In this document: piece after piece, positions 7,294 through 15,172 of the stretch
Position numbering within the stretch: the first letter of the stretch is position 1
Layout of the letters: every line of letters starts with the position of its first letter
NCBI RefSeq assembly: GCF_014897585.1
Contig: NZ_JABUXW010000030.1
Span: 1-42,416, forward strand
DNA: 42,416 bases
Source of the DNA: Brachybacterium tyrofermentans
GTDB lineage: Bacteria > Actinomycetota > Actinomycetes > Actinomycetales > Dermabacteraceae
Reading direction: 5' to 3'
Notes under the pieces: generated by a model
The model's database searches: none
What the model saw: the letters and a program-made list of their open reading frames with translations, nothing else
Told to the model about the DNA's origin: nothing
Position numbers and translations under genes: made by a program

Positions 7294-8750
7294 GGCTCAT
7301 CCGAATCCAGGGTGTAGTCGGGGTCTGAACCCGCCGGTCTCGAGCAGGGATCTGGCGATGTAGTTGGTCAGGTTGCGGAACCCCAGCGCCGAGCCGCGCA
7401 GGTGCTCGAGCCTGCCGTTGATCGCCTCGGTGGGCCCGTTGGAGGTGCTGGGCCGGTCGAAGTAGGCCAGGACGTCGGCGGCGCGCTTCTTCAGCGTCCT
7501 GCCGAGCTTGGTGATCTCGACCAGGGCCTTGGGGACGCCGGTGCTGATCGAGTCGATGAGCCGGGCCATCAGCTCGCGGCCGTGGCGCCGGTTCTCGTGG
7601 CGGTAGGCGGCGATCATGCGCTGGTAGACGCTCCAGGTGACCTCGACCTCGACGTGGGCGTCGTCGGCGAACAGGGTGTCCAGTCGGTCCTTCTGCTTGT
7701 CGTTGAGCAGGTCGGCGCCGGTGGACAGGGTCCGGCGGGCGGCATAGAGCGGGTCGCCCTTGCGGCCGCGGTGCCCACAGATGGCCTGCTGAACTCGCCG
7801 TCGGCACTCATCGAGCGCCTCGCCAGCGAGGCGCGTGACGTGGAAGGGATCTAGCACGGTCACCACGTCGGGCAGTTCCTCGACGGCGGCGGTCTTGAAC
7901 CCGGTGAAGCCGTCCATCGCGACCACCTCCACGCCGTCGCGCCACTCCTGCGGGCGGTCGGCCAGCCAGGTCTTGAACGCCTGCTTGGAGCGTCCTTCGA
8001 CCATGTCCAGCAGCCGTGCCGGGCCGGTGCCATCTCGCACTGGGGTGAGGTCGATGATCACGGTGACGTACCTGTCGCCGCGACGGGTGTGCCTCCACAC
8101 GTGCTCATCGACCCCGACGACCTTCACCCCCTCGAAGCGGTGCTCCTCGTCGATCAGCACCCGCTTGCCCTCGGCCATAACGGCGTCGTTGGCGGTGTCC
8201 CAGGCCACCCCGAGCCCCTCGGCGACCCGAGCCACGGTCAGGTGCTGGACCACGATCCCTTCCAGCGCCCACCGCAGAGCGCGCCGAGACAACTTGGCCC
8301 GGGGCTCGGCCGCGGCGGTGGTGTCCTGGCGCCACACATACCCGCAGCCGCTGCAGCGGTAACGGCGCACGACGACCTCCAGCGTCGTGGGCCGCCAGCC
8401 CAGTGGTTCGTGGGCAAGCCGTCGGACCACGGTGTCACGTGGTCTCCCTTCGCAGCCGCAGCGCCGGCACCACTGGTCGGGCTCGACCACCTGACAGGCC
8501 AATACGGCACGATCCGGCTCGAGTCGCTGCCCGGTGACAACGAGGCCGAGTTCGTCGAGGCGGCAGAAGGCAGTCAGGTCGGGGCTGGCGAACGCATCAG
8601 CGCGCCCGCCGACGGTAGCGTCGTGCACGTCGAGGTCTTTCGGGCTGAGTGTGTAGGAGCTCTCATCCTCGGGAGACCTCGACCCTCACCCCGACACCGA
8701 CGCGCCGGCCCGCCGCGCGACGTGCGCTACACCCTCATCTGGGAAGAGCC
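7294..8750 (-). mobile_element. Complete ISL3-family insertion sequence, 1457 bp
   Basis: Both ends are visible. The left terminal repeat (7294-7317) begins GGCTCATCC and ends AGGGTGTAG; the reverse complement of the right (8727-8750) begins GGCTCTTCC and ends AGGGTGTAG. They match at 18 of 24 positions, and GGCTCTTC is a typical ISL3-family end. One transposase gene fills the element on the minus strand, and exact ACTTTGCC duplications flank it. With an open transposase frame, matching ends and perfect duplications, the element appears intact and potentially mobile. No passenger genes. Confidence 0.95.
7297..8628 (-). CDS. ISL3-family transposase
   Basis: The protein has 443 aa, normal for this family. 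The N-terminus has a zinc-ribbon-like pair (CRRCGCEG near 55 and YRCSGCGYVW near 90) followed by a helix-turn-helix region that binds the ends. The DDE catalytic domain shows VVGVDEHVWR (first Asp), VVAMDGFTGFK and VLDPFHV (central Asp region) and TSNGPTEAINGRLEHLRG (final Glu). It cuts and pastes or copies the element by DDE chemistry. The start is GTG at 8626-8628. The stop codon TGA lies inside the left terminal repeat (7297-7299), so the gene reaches the very edge of the element. Confidence 0.96.
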   Translation of the reverse strand: MHDATVGGRADAFASPDLTAFCRLDELGLVVTGQRLEPDRAVLACQVVEPDQWCRRCGCEGRPRDTVVRRLAHEPLGWRPTTLEVVVRRYRCSGCGYVWRQDTTAAAEPRAKLSRRALRWALEGIVVQHLTVARVAEGLGVAWDTANDAVMAEGKRVLIDEEHRFEGVKVVGVDEHVWRHTRRGDRYVTVIIDLTPVRDGTGPARLLDMVEGRSKQAFKTWLADRPQEWRDGVEVVAMDGFTGFKTAAVEELPDVVTVLDPFHVTRLAGEALDECRRRVQQAICGHRGRKGDPLYAARRTLSTGADLLNDKQKDRLDTLFADDAHVEVEVTWSVYQRMIAAYRHENRRHGRELMARLIDSISTGVPKALVEITKLGRTLKKRAADVLAYFDRPSTSNGPTEAINGRLEHLRGSALGFRNLTNYIARSLLETGGFRPRLHPGFG

Positions 8751-8758
8751 ACTTTGCC
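8751..8758. repeat. Target-site duplication, right copy (ACTTTGCC)
   Basis: Identical to the left copy at 7286-7293 and directly adjacent to the right terminal repeat of the ISL3 element. The rest of the palindrome arm (CCGCTGGC) continues at 8759-8766. The remainder of 8767-8873 is short intergenic sequence in which I see no gene. Confidence 0.95.
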
Positions 8759-8873
8759 CCGCTGGCCCTGCACCCCAGGCGGAGGAGGTGTGCCGGGGTC
8801 GGGGGTACAGAACGTGAGCCCAGGCGAGGAATCCGTGACCGGGCAGCGCGAGGTACAGCTCGGCGGGGCAGCA

Positions 8874-8953
8874 CCTGGCTAGGCGTGAGCGGGGCCGTCC
8901 GGGGTGTCGGGCGCCTGGCTAGGCGTGAGCGAGGCCGTCCGGGGTGTCGGGCG
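8874..8953. repeat. 40-bp tandem duplication covering the end of the ABC exporter gene
   Basis: Positions 8874-8913 and 8914-8953 are direct repeats, starting CCTGGCTAGGCGTGAGC, that differ only at 8892/8932 (G versus A). The second copy contains the last codons and stop of the exporter gene transcribed from the minus strand. The first lies just beyond the stop, so it holds a spare gene end (a second GCTCACGCC-TAG) in another frame, because 40 is not a multiple of 3. Replication slippage or unequal recombination is the likely cause. Confidence 0.92.
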
Positions 8954-11027
8954 CCTCGCCGGCCACGGCGGCCACCTCGCCGGTGACGGCTGCGGACCCC
9001 GCCAGCACGGCGTCCTCCGCGTCGGGATCCACGCCACCGGCGAACTGCGACCAGTACAGGCGGTGATAGGCGCCCTCGGCCTCGAGCAGCGCGTCGTGAT
9101 CGCCCTGCTCCACGATGTCGCCGTGCTCCATCACGAGGATCACGTCGGCGTCGCGGATCGTGGAGAGGCGGTGCGCGATGACGAAGCTGGTGCGGTCCGT
9201 GCGCAGCGCCGCCATCGCCTCCTGCACGAGCACCTCGGTGCGGGTGTCCACGGAGGAGGTGGCCTCGTCGAGGATCAGCAGCGCCGGATTCGCGAGGAAG
9301 GCGCGGGCGATGGTGATCAGCTGCCGCTCACCGGCGGAGATGTTCGCGCCCTCGTCCTCGATCACGGTGTCGTAGCCCTCGGGCAGGGTGTGCACGAAAC
9401 GGTCCACGAAGGTGGCGGTCGCCGCCGCGATCACCTCGTCGTCACTCGCGTCGAGACGCCCGTAGCGGATGTTCTCGCGGATCGTGCCGCCGAACAGCAC
9501 GGCATCCTGCAGCACCATGCCCACCTGGCTGCGCACCGCGCCGCGGTCCAGGGCCCGGATGTCCACGCCGTCGAGGCGGATCTCGCCGCCGTCGATCTCG
9601 TAGAACCGCATGATGAGGTTGACCAAGGTGGTCTTGCCGGCGCCGGTGGGTCCCACGATCGCGATGGTCTGGCCGGGCTCGGCGACCAGGGTGAGGTCCG
9701 TGATCAGCGGCTTGTCGGCCGTGTACGAGAAGGCGACGTGGTCGAACTCGATGCGCCCGCGGGTGGGGGCGGTGAGCTCGGCTCGCTCGATGCGGCGGCG
9801 CGGGAGGGCACTGCCGGCGACGGGGCCGTCGAGAGCGGGAGTGCCGTCGAGAGCGGCACCCGGGGCGGTGATCTCCCCGTCGGCCTCCTGCTCCTCGGCG
9901 TCCAGCAGCTCGAAGATCCGCTCGGCCGAGGCCACGCCGGAGATCAGCATGTTCGCCATACCGGCCACCTCACCCAGCGGCGCGTTGAACTCGCGCGAGT
10001 ACTGGATGAAGGCGACCACCTGGCCGAGGCTGAGCTGCCCGCTGGCGATCCGCAGACCGCCCACCACGGCGATCCCCACATAACCCAGGTAGGTCACCCA
10101 CTGCATGATCGGCATGATCATGCCGGAGTAGAACTGCGCCTTGAAGGACGCCTCGTACAGCTCCTCGTTGCGCGTATCGAACTGCTCGAGCATCGAGTCC
10201 TGGCGGTCGAACACAGTGACCAGGTCGTGGCCGGTGAAGGACTCCTCGACGTGGCCGTTCAGCCGCCCGGTGTTGCGCCACTGCGCGGTGAACAGCTTCT
10301 GCGACTTCGATCCGATGATGCCGATGACCACGCCGGAGATCGGCAGCGCCACCAGGGCGATCACGGCCAGCTGCCAGGAGAGGTAGAACATCATCGCGGT
10401 GATGCCCACGATGGTGAGCACCGCGTAGACCAGAGAGGCGAAGGCCTGCTGGAGGGCGGTCTGCACGTTGTCGACGTCGTTGGTGGTGCGCGAGAGCAGG
10501 TCACCGCGCTGGCGGGTGTCGAAGTACGAGAGCGGCAGGCGGTTGACCTTCGCCTCGATCTTCTCCCGCAGGCGGTACACGATGCGCATGACCACGTCGT
10601 TGAGCAGCCGGCCCTGCAGCCAGTCGAACAGGGCCGCCACGAGGTACATGCCCAGCACGACCAGCAGCAGCCGTCCCAGCGCCGGGAAGTCGACGCCGTC
10701 GCCGGTGAGGACCCCGTCGAAGATGACGTCCATCGCGTCGCCGAGGATCGAGGGTGCCCACACGGTGAGCGCCGTGGAGATGATCCCGAAGGCCAGCACG
10801 ATCCCGAGGCTGAGCTTGTGATCTCCGAAGGTGCCGGCCAGGCGCAGTGCGGAGGGCCAGAAGGCCTTGGCCTTGCGCGGCGCGGACTCGCCCCACTCAC
10901 CGCTCATGGAGTCCTGCATCTCGAGGATCTCGGCCTCGGTGAGATCCGGGGCGGCCGCCCCGGATCGCGGCGTCGCCCCGTCGGCCGGATCCGTCACGTT
11001 CTCTCCCTGCTTCTTCGCGGCGCTCAT
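8919..11027 (-). CDS. ABC exporter half-transporter, catalytically complete subunit
   Basis: The protein has 702 aa. An N-terminal tail (1-60) precedes a six-helix ABC type-1 exporter domain (about 65-360), an Ala/Gly-rich linker (about 375-415) and the nucleotide-binding domain. Walker A is VGPTGAGKTT, the signature is ISAGERQLI, and Walker B is LLILDEATSSVD with the catalytic Glu present; the H-loop is FVIAHRLST. The signature departs from LSGGQ (SAGE), a known variant. The start overlaps the upstream exporter gene by ATGA (11024-11027). Together they form a heterodimer of the BmrCD/TM287-288 type, exporting drugs, lipids or peptides; substrate unknown. The C-terminus is Ala/Val-rich and its coding end is duplicated downstream. 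Confidence 0.93.
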   Translation of the reverse strand: MSAAKKQGENVTDPADGATPRSGAAAPDLTEAEILEMQDSMSGEWGESAPRKAKAFWPSALRLAGTFGDHKLSLGIVLAFGIISTALTVWAPSILGDAMDVIFDGVLTGDGVDFPALGRLLLVVLGMYLVAALFDWLQGRLLNDVVMRIVYRLREKIEAKVNRLPLSYFDTRQRGDLLSRTTNDVDNVQTALQQAFASLVYAVLTIVGITAMMFYLSWQLAVIALVALPISGVVIGIIGSKSQKLFTAQWRNTGRLNGHVEESFTGHDLVTVFDRQDSMLEQFDTRNEELYEASFKAQFYSGMIMPIMQWVTYLGYVGIAVVGGLRIASGQLSLGQVVAFIQYSREFNAPLGEVAGMANMLISGVASAERIFELLDAEEQEADGEITAPGAALDGTPALDGPVAGSALPRRRIERAELTAPTRGRIEFDHVAFSYTADKPLITDLTLVAEPGQTIAIVGPTGAGKTTLVNLIMRFYEIDGGEIRLDGVDIRALDRGAVRSQVGMVLQDAVLFGGTIRENIRYGRLDASDDEVIAAATATFVDRFVHTLPEGYDTVIEDEGANISAGERQLITIARAFLANPALLILDEATSSVDTRTEVLVQEAMAALRTDRTSFVIAHRLSTIRDADVILVMEHGDIVEQGDHDALLEAEGAYHRLYWSQFAGGVDPDAEDAVLAGSAAVTGEVAAVAGEAPDTPDGLAHA

Positions 11028-12787
11028 GCCGGCTCCTCCACGGTGATCTGGGAATCGACGATCTCCCGGTAGGTCGTGCTGGTCTCGAGCAGCTCCTCGT
11101 GGGTGCCGCGGCCCACGATCCGACCTTCGTCGAGCACGAGGATCTGGTCGGCGCCGGTGATGCTGGAGATGCGCTGGGCGACGATGATCCGCGTGGCGCC
11201 CTCGGTGTGCGCATCGAGCCCGGCGCGCACCGCGGCGTCGGTGGCGACGTCGAGGGCGGAGAAGGAGTCGTCGAAGACGAACACCCGGGGCCGGGCCACC
11301 AGGGTGCGGGCGATGCACAGGCGCTGGCGCTGCCCGCCGGACACGTTGGTGCCGCCCTGGGAGACGCTGGACTCCAGGCCTGTCGCCGCTCCCTCCCCCT
11401 CGCCGGTGGTGCGATCGGCGACGAACTCGGTGGCCTGGGCGATGTCGAGGGCGCGCCACAGCTCGTCCTCGTCGGCCGTCGGATCGCCGAAGCGCAGGTT
11501 GTGCGCGATGGTGCCGGAGAACAGGTACGGCTTCTGGGGCACGAGGCCGACGGTCGCGGAGATCGTGGCGCGGGCGAGGTCGGTGACCGGCACCCCGTCC
11601 AGGAGCACCTGGCCGCTGGTCGCGTCGTGCAGGCGCGGGATCAGGCTGATCAGCGTGCTCTTCCCGGAGCCGGTGGAGCCGATGATCGCCGTGGTGCGGC
11701 CTGCCTCCGCGGTGAAGGAGACGCCGTCGAGCACGGCGGCCTCGGCGCCCGGATAGGAGAAGGTGACGTCCCGGAACTCGACCGTCGCGCCGCCGTCGGC
11801 CCGATCCAGGGCGACCGGGCGGGAGCTCTCGGCGAGCGTGGGCGTGGTGTCGAGGACCTCGCCGATGCGCCGGGCGCTGATGATCGCGCGCGGGAACATC
11901 ATGAACATGAAGGTGCCCATCATGACCGCCATGAGGATCTGCAGCAGGTACTGCATGAAGGCGGTCAGCGAGCCGACCTGCACGAGCCCGGCGTCCACGC
12001 GATGCCCGCCGAACCAGAGCACGGCGGCGGTGGCCAGGTGCAGCACGACGGTGATCGCCGGGCCCATGATCACGAACAGCCGGCCGATCCGCACCGAGGT
12101 GTCGGTCAGGGTCGCGTTGGCGTCCTCGAAGCGCGCGGTCTCGTGCTTCTCGCGCACGAAGGCACGCACCACGCGGATGCCCATGATCTGCTCGCGCATC
12201 ACCGAGTTGATGGAGTCGATGTTGTCCTGCATGCGCTGGAACAGCGGCATGAGCTTCGTGACCAGGAGGCCCACGATGACCATCAGCACCGGCACAGCCA
12301 CCCACACCAGCCAGGAGAGACCGGGGTCCTCCTGGATCGCCATGATGATCCCGCCGATGGACATGATCGGCACCATGACCATGAAGTTCAGGGTCATCAG
12401 CACGAGCATCTGCACCTGCTGCACGTCATTGGTGCCGCGGGTGATCAGCGTGGGGGCGCCGAAGCGACCCATCTCCTCGGTGGAGAAGCGGTCCACGCGG
12501 GTGTAGATCGAGCGGCGCACGTCCCGCCCCATGCCCATCGCCACCCGAGCCCCGAACCAGACCGAGATCACCGCGGTGATGACCTGCACCATCGCGACGA
12601 TCAGCATGATCCCGCCGACGCGCCAGATGTAGTCGGTATCGCCCGTGGCCACCCCGTTGTCGATGATGTCCGCGTTGAGGCTGGGCAGGTACAGCGTGGC
12701 CAGCACGGTCGCCAGCTGCAGCACGATCACGGCGGCGACGTGCGGGAGGTAGGGGCGGAGGTGTCGCCGGATGACGGTCCAGAGCAT
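11024..12787 (-). CDS. ABC exporter half-transporter, degenerate-site subunit
   Basis: The protein has 587 aa with the standard layout: six membrane helices (about 15-315), then the ATPase. Walker A is IGSTGSGKST, the signature is VSGGQRQRL, and Walker B reads VFVFDDSFSALD. The usual catalytic Glu after Walker B is replaced by Asp, the hallmark of the degenerate subunit in heterodimeric exporters. The partner gene supplies the complete Glu, and the two genes overlap by ATGA. The start at 12785-12787 follows AAGGA on the minus strand; an in-frame upstream ATG at 12913 would add a non-conserved Pro-rich tail and is rejected. A 19-bp palindrome upstream (12871-12889) may be an operator. Confidence 0.94.
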   Translation of the reverse strand: MLWTVIRRHLRPYLPHVAAVIVLQLATVLATLYLPSLNADIIDNGVATGDTDYIWRVGGIMLIVAMVQVITAVISVWFGARVAMGMGRDVRRSIYTRVDRFSTEEMGRFGAPTLITRGTNDVQQVQMLVLMTLNFMVMVPIMSIGGIIMAIQEDPGLSWLVWVAVPVLMVIVGLLVTKLMPLFQRMQDNIDSINSVMREQIMGIRVVRAFVREKHETARFEDANATLTDTSVRIGRLFVIMGPAITVVLHLATAAVLWFGGHRVDAGLVQVGSLTAFMQYLLQILMAVMMGTFMFMMFPRAIISARRIGEVLDTTPTLAESSRPVALDRADGGATVEFRDVTFSYPGAEAAVLDGVSFTAEAGRTTAIIGSTGSGKSTLISLIPRLHDATSGQVLLDGVPVTDLARATISATVGLVPQKPYLFSGTIAHNLRFGDPTADEDELWRALDIAQATEFVADRTTGEGEGAATGLESSVSQGGTNVSGGQRQRLCIARTLVARPRVFVFDDSFSALDVATDAAVRAGLDAHTEGATRIIVAQRISSITGADQILVLDEGRIVGRGTHEELLETSTTYREIVDSQITVEEPA

Positions 12788-13104
12788 GGAGGGTCCTTGG
12801 TGAGGGGTCAGGCTGGGGTACGGCAGTGCTCGCACCGCGATCGGCGGCAGGAACAACGGTAAAGTGGGAAGCGGACAGATCCTGTCCGCGAAGTGCACCG
12901 CGCCCCCGGGCACGGCGGCAGCAGTCCATTATTTCGTAGTGCCCCGCGCACCGCACCCGACTTTTGGAGGAGGACGCGGACCGCACAGTTCTGTGCACGC
13001 AGCGGGGTTCCGTGGAACCTCGGACCGAGGACGTGGCGCCACAGGTCGCGGTCAGGTCACCGAGAGACGATCCCCCGTGGACGAACACCCCGGAGGAGGC
13101 GACC
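12788..13104. other. Divergent intergenic region without a supported gene
   Basis: This 317-bp gap separates the ABC exporter operon (minus) from the epimerase-like gene (plus), so it must hold promoters for both. I see a perfect inverted repeat at 12871-12889 and a small A/T-rich island (CCATTATTTCGTAG, about 12926-12939). No frame here has both a ribosome site and protein-like composition. The strong GGAGGAGG at 13091-13098 belongs to the epimerase-like gene. Confidence 0.6.
12871..12889. promoter_or_regulatory. 19-bp palindrome, possible repressor operator
   Basis: GCGGACAG and CTGTCCGC form perfect 8-bp arms around the spacer ATC, located 84 bp upstream of the first ABC exporter codon. 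The size and symmetry suit a dimeric MarR- or TetR-type repressor. No regulator gene lies next to the exporter, so the binding protein is unknown. A chance palindrome of this size is possible but not common. Confidence 0.45.
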
Positions 13105-13959
13105 GTGAGCGCAACAACCCTGCTCGTCGGCTGCGGCCGCGTCGGCATCCGCGTGGGCGAGCTGCTGCACGCCAGGGGCAGAGCAGTCGACGGAGACGGA
13201 GAGGTCGACGGAGGCAGCGAGATCGCCGGACTCCGCCGCGACCCGAGCACCCTGCCGCTCGCGTTCACACCGATCACCGCGGATCTCAGCGAGCCCCTCC
13301 CCTCCGCGCTGCCCGCGGTCGACACCATGGTCATCACGCTGACCCCGTCCGTCGCCGCGAGCTATCGCGAACCGCTGCAGCATCTCGCCGCCGCCCTCCC
13401 TGCGGCGCCCCGGCGCACCGTGTTCGTCTCCTCGACCCGGGTGCTCGAGGGCTACGACTCCTCCCGTCCGCTCACCGAGTCCGATCCCGCCCGTCCCCGG
13501 TCGGAGCGGGCCCACGTGCTCCTCGACGGGGAACAGGCCGCGCGCGAGCTGTTCGGGGCGAGCATCCTGCGACCGGCGGGCATCTACGGGCCCGGGCGCG
13601 ATCACCTGATCAGGGCCGTCCTCGAGGGGCGCCCTGTCGAACACGGCCGGCACACGAATCGGATCCACGAGGTCGACCTCGCCCGGGCGGTCGTGACGCT
13701 GCTCGGCACCCCCGATCCGCCGGAGCTCCTGCACGCCGTGGACGGCGTCCCGTCGACCCTCGGCGAAGTCGTCACGCACATCGCACGGCGGCTCGGGAAG
13801 CCCGTGCCCCCGCGCAAGGAGCCGGATTCCGGCGTCGGCACCGTGCTCAACGGCACCGCTCTCCTCGACCTGCTCGGCTCTCTCGAGGTGCCCGACTTCC
13901 GCGCCGGGTATGGCGAGATGATCGACGGGTCTCCATCCCCGCTCGCCGATGCGCCGTGA
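13105..13959 (+). CDS. NAD(P)-binding epimerase/dehydratase-like protein (extended SDR)
   Basis: The protein has 284 aa. It opens with a Rossmann nucleotide-binding motif (LLVGCGRVGIRVGELL) and contains VFVSSTRVLEGY, where strand and Ser-Ser precede the active-site region, and SILRPAGIYGPGRDHL, typical of the YeeZ-like SDR branch. The conserved YxxxK of classical SDRs is not obvious, as in other members of this branch. The start is GTG at 13105, preceded by GGAGGAGG at 13091-13098. Substrate unknown. It is convergent with the DUF1801 gene, with 6 bp between stops. Confidence 0.8.
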   Translation: MSATTLLVGCGRVGIRVGELLHARGRAVDGDGEVDGGSEIAGLRRDPSTLPLAFTPITADLSEPLPSALPAVDTMVITLTPSVAASYREPLQHLAAALPAAPRRTVFVSSTRVLEGYDSSRPLTESDPARPRSERAHVLLDGEQAARELFGASILRPAGIYGPGRDHLIRAVLEGRPVEHGRHTNRIHEVDLARAVVTLLGTPDPPELLHAVDGVPSTLGEVVTHIARRLGKPVPPRKEPDSGVGTVLNGTALLDLLGSLEVPDFRAGYGEMIDGSPSPLADAP

Positions 13960-13965
13960 GGGGCG

Positions 13966-14322
13966 TCAGCCTTCGACGCCCTGTCGCGAGGTCCGCACGA
14001 GACGTTCGACGAGGTCGTCCGGGATGGGCTTGCGCGGGGTGAACGTGATGCCGGTCTTGGTCGCCTTCAGGCCGGCGGCCGCGATCTCCGCGGCGTGCTC
14101 GGTCAGGGCGTGGGGACGCAGATACAGCCCGCACTGCTTGCTGAACGCCGCATAGCTGGCCACGACCGTGCCGTCGATCGTGAATCCGGGCATGGCGTAG
14201 GCGACGATCTCCTCGGCCTCCGGCAGGACCCGACGCAGGATCTCGCGCAGCCGCTGCAGTGCGGGCTGGAAGGCCTCGGGGGCCGACGCGATGTAGGCGT
14301 CGTGGTCGGTGATCGACGTCAT
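13966..14322 (-). CDS. DUF1801/YdhG-like protein (iron-chaperone-fold family)
   Basis: The protein has 118 aa. It matches the DUF1801 pattern: an N-terminal DAYIASAPEAFQPALQRLRE helix, then EIVAYAMPGFTIDGTVVASYAAFSKQCGLY (two strands; written here only to show the AYAMPGF and AFSKQCGLY motifs), and ITFTPRKPIPDDLVERLV at the end. The family has a frataxin-like fold, and a Bacillus member was proposed as an iron chaperone; other roles remain open. The ATG at 14320-14322 gives the family length. An upstream ATG at 14451 would add a non-conserved tail. The 148 bp beyond the start hold no gene I can support. Confidence 0.8.
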   Translation of the reverse strand: MTSITDHDAYIASAPEAFQPALQRLREILRRVLPEAEEIVAYAMPGFTIDGTVVASYAAFSKQCGLYLRPHALTEHAAEIAAAGLKATKTGITFTPRKPIPDDLVERLVRTSRQGVEG

Positions 14323-14470
14323 GAGGGGGTCCCGCTTCCCATTCCTGGTCGTGGTCAGGCCGTGCGCTCCTGCGTCCTCCAGGGTACAGCGACCCCGAGA
14401 ACCTGTCCTCGGCACCCTGCGGTCCCCTGACGACGAGGATCGCGGGGTCATGGGATCGGGGATCTCCGGG

Positions 14471-15172
14471 TCAGGACGAGGATCTGCTGAATCGTTCGGC
14501 TTTCCGGGTGGGTCCGGTGACCAGGATGATGTCGCCCTCCGTGAGCACGGTGTCCTCCGTCGCCGGCTGCCACGCCCCGTCGCGGTGCTTCACGGAGCTG
14601 ACGGTGACTCCGAACTTGCGGCGGATGCCGCTGTCGCCGAGCCGTGTTCCCTCGTACTCGGGATTCAGCGCGGTCTTGACCATGGCGAAATCGGTGTCGA
14701 TCTCGATGAAGTCCTGCATGCTGCCGAGCACGATGTGCGCGACACGGCGGCCCATGTCCTTCTCGGGGTACACGACATGCGGGATCCCCAGCTGCTCGAG
14801 GATCAGACCGTGCGCATCGCTGACCGCCTTCGCCCAGATCTGCGGGACCGAGAAGCGCAGCAGGAGCGAGGTGACCAGGATGCTCGACTCGATGTCGCTG
14901 CCGATCGCGACGACCACTCGATCGAACTCCGAGACGGACAGCTGGCGCAGCACCTGCTCATTGGTCGCGTCTGCCGCGACGACGTGGGTCAGCTGCCCGT
15001 TGAGGGCCTGGACGACGTCCTCGCGCACGTCGATGCCCAGCACCTCGGCTCCATCCTTCATCAGCTCGAGGGCCAGGGACTGACCGAACCTGCCCAGCCC
15101 GATGACTGCCACCGCATTCGCCGAGGAGACGGAGGAGGAGGGGACGGATCGGAAGAACCTGTGCTTAGCCAA
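14471..15172 (-). CDS. Potassium uptake regulatory subunit, KtrA/TrkA type (RCK domain)
   Basis: The protein has 233 aa. The RCK N domain (about 20-140) begins AVIGLGRFGQSLALEL, a GxGxxG dinucleotide-binding motif, and has VVAADATNEQVL and VVVAIGSDIESSI. The RCK C domain follows (about 150-225). One RCK unit and this length resemble KtrA more than the two-unit E. coli TrkA. It forms a cytoplasmic ring gating the membrane partner in response to nucleotides. The start is TTG at 15170-15172, with AAGGAAAGG 8 bp before it. The first codons overlap the stop of the upstream transporter by 8 bp, so the genes are coupled. Confidence 0.92.
   Translation of the reverse strand: MAKHRFFRSVPSSSVSSANAVAVIGLGRFGQSLALELMKDGAEVLGIDVREDVVQALNGQLTHVVAADATNEQVLRQLSVSEFDRVVVAIGSDIESSILVTSLLLRFSVPQIWAKAVSDAHGLILEQLGIPHVVYPEKDMGRRVAHIVLGSMQDFIEIDTDFAMVKTALNPEYEGTRLGDSGIRRKFGVTVSSVKHRDGAWQPATEDTVLTEGDIILVTGPTRKAERFSRSSS

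Noticed and set aside
8904..11072. A 722-codon open frame on the plus strand, antisense to the ABC exporter
   Set aside because: High GC content leaves few stops, giving long antisense frames. Its composition is His/Glu/Gly-rich without domain motifs, while the minus strand has full ABC motifs.
11099..12862. A long plus-strand open frame antisense to the first exporter subunit
   Set aside because: It has a His/Asp/Gly composition with no recognised fold or ribosome site; a shadow of the exporter gene.
12788..12913. Upstream start of the first ABC subunit at 12913
   Set aside because: The ATG at 12787 has an AAGGA site and the usual family start; the extra residues are a Pro-rich non-conserved run.
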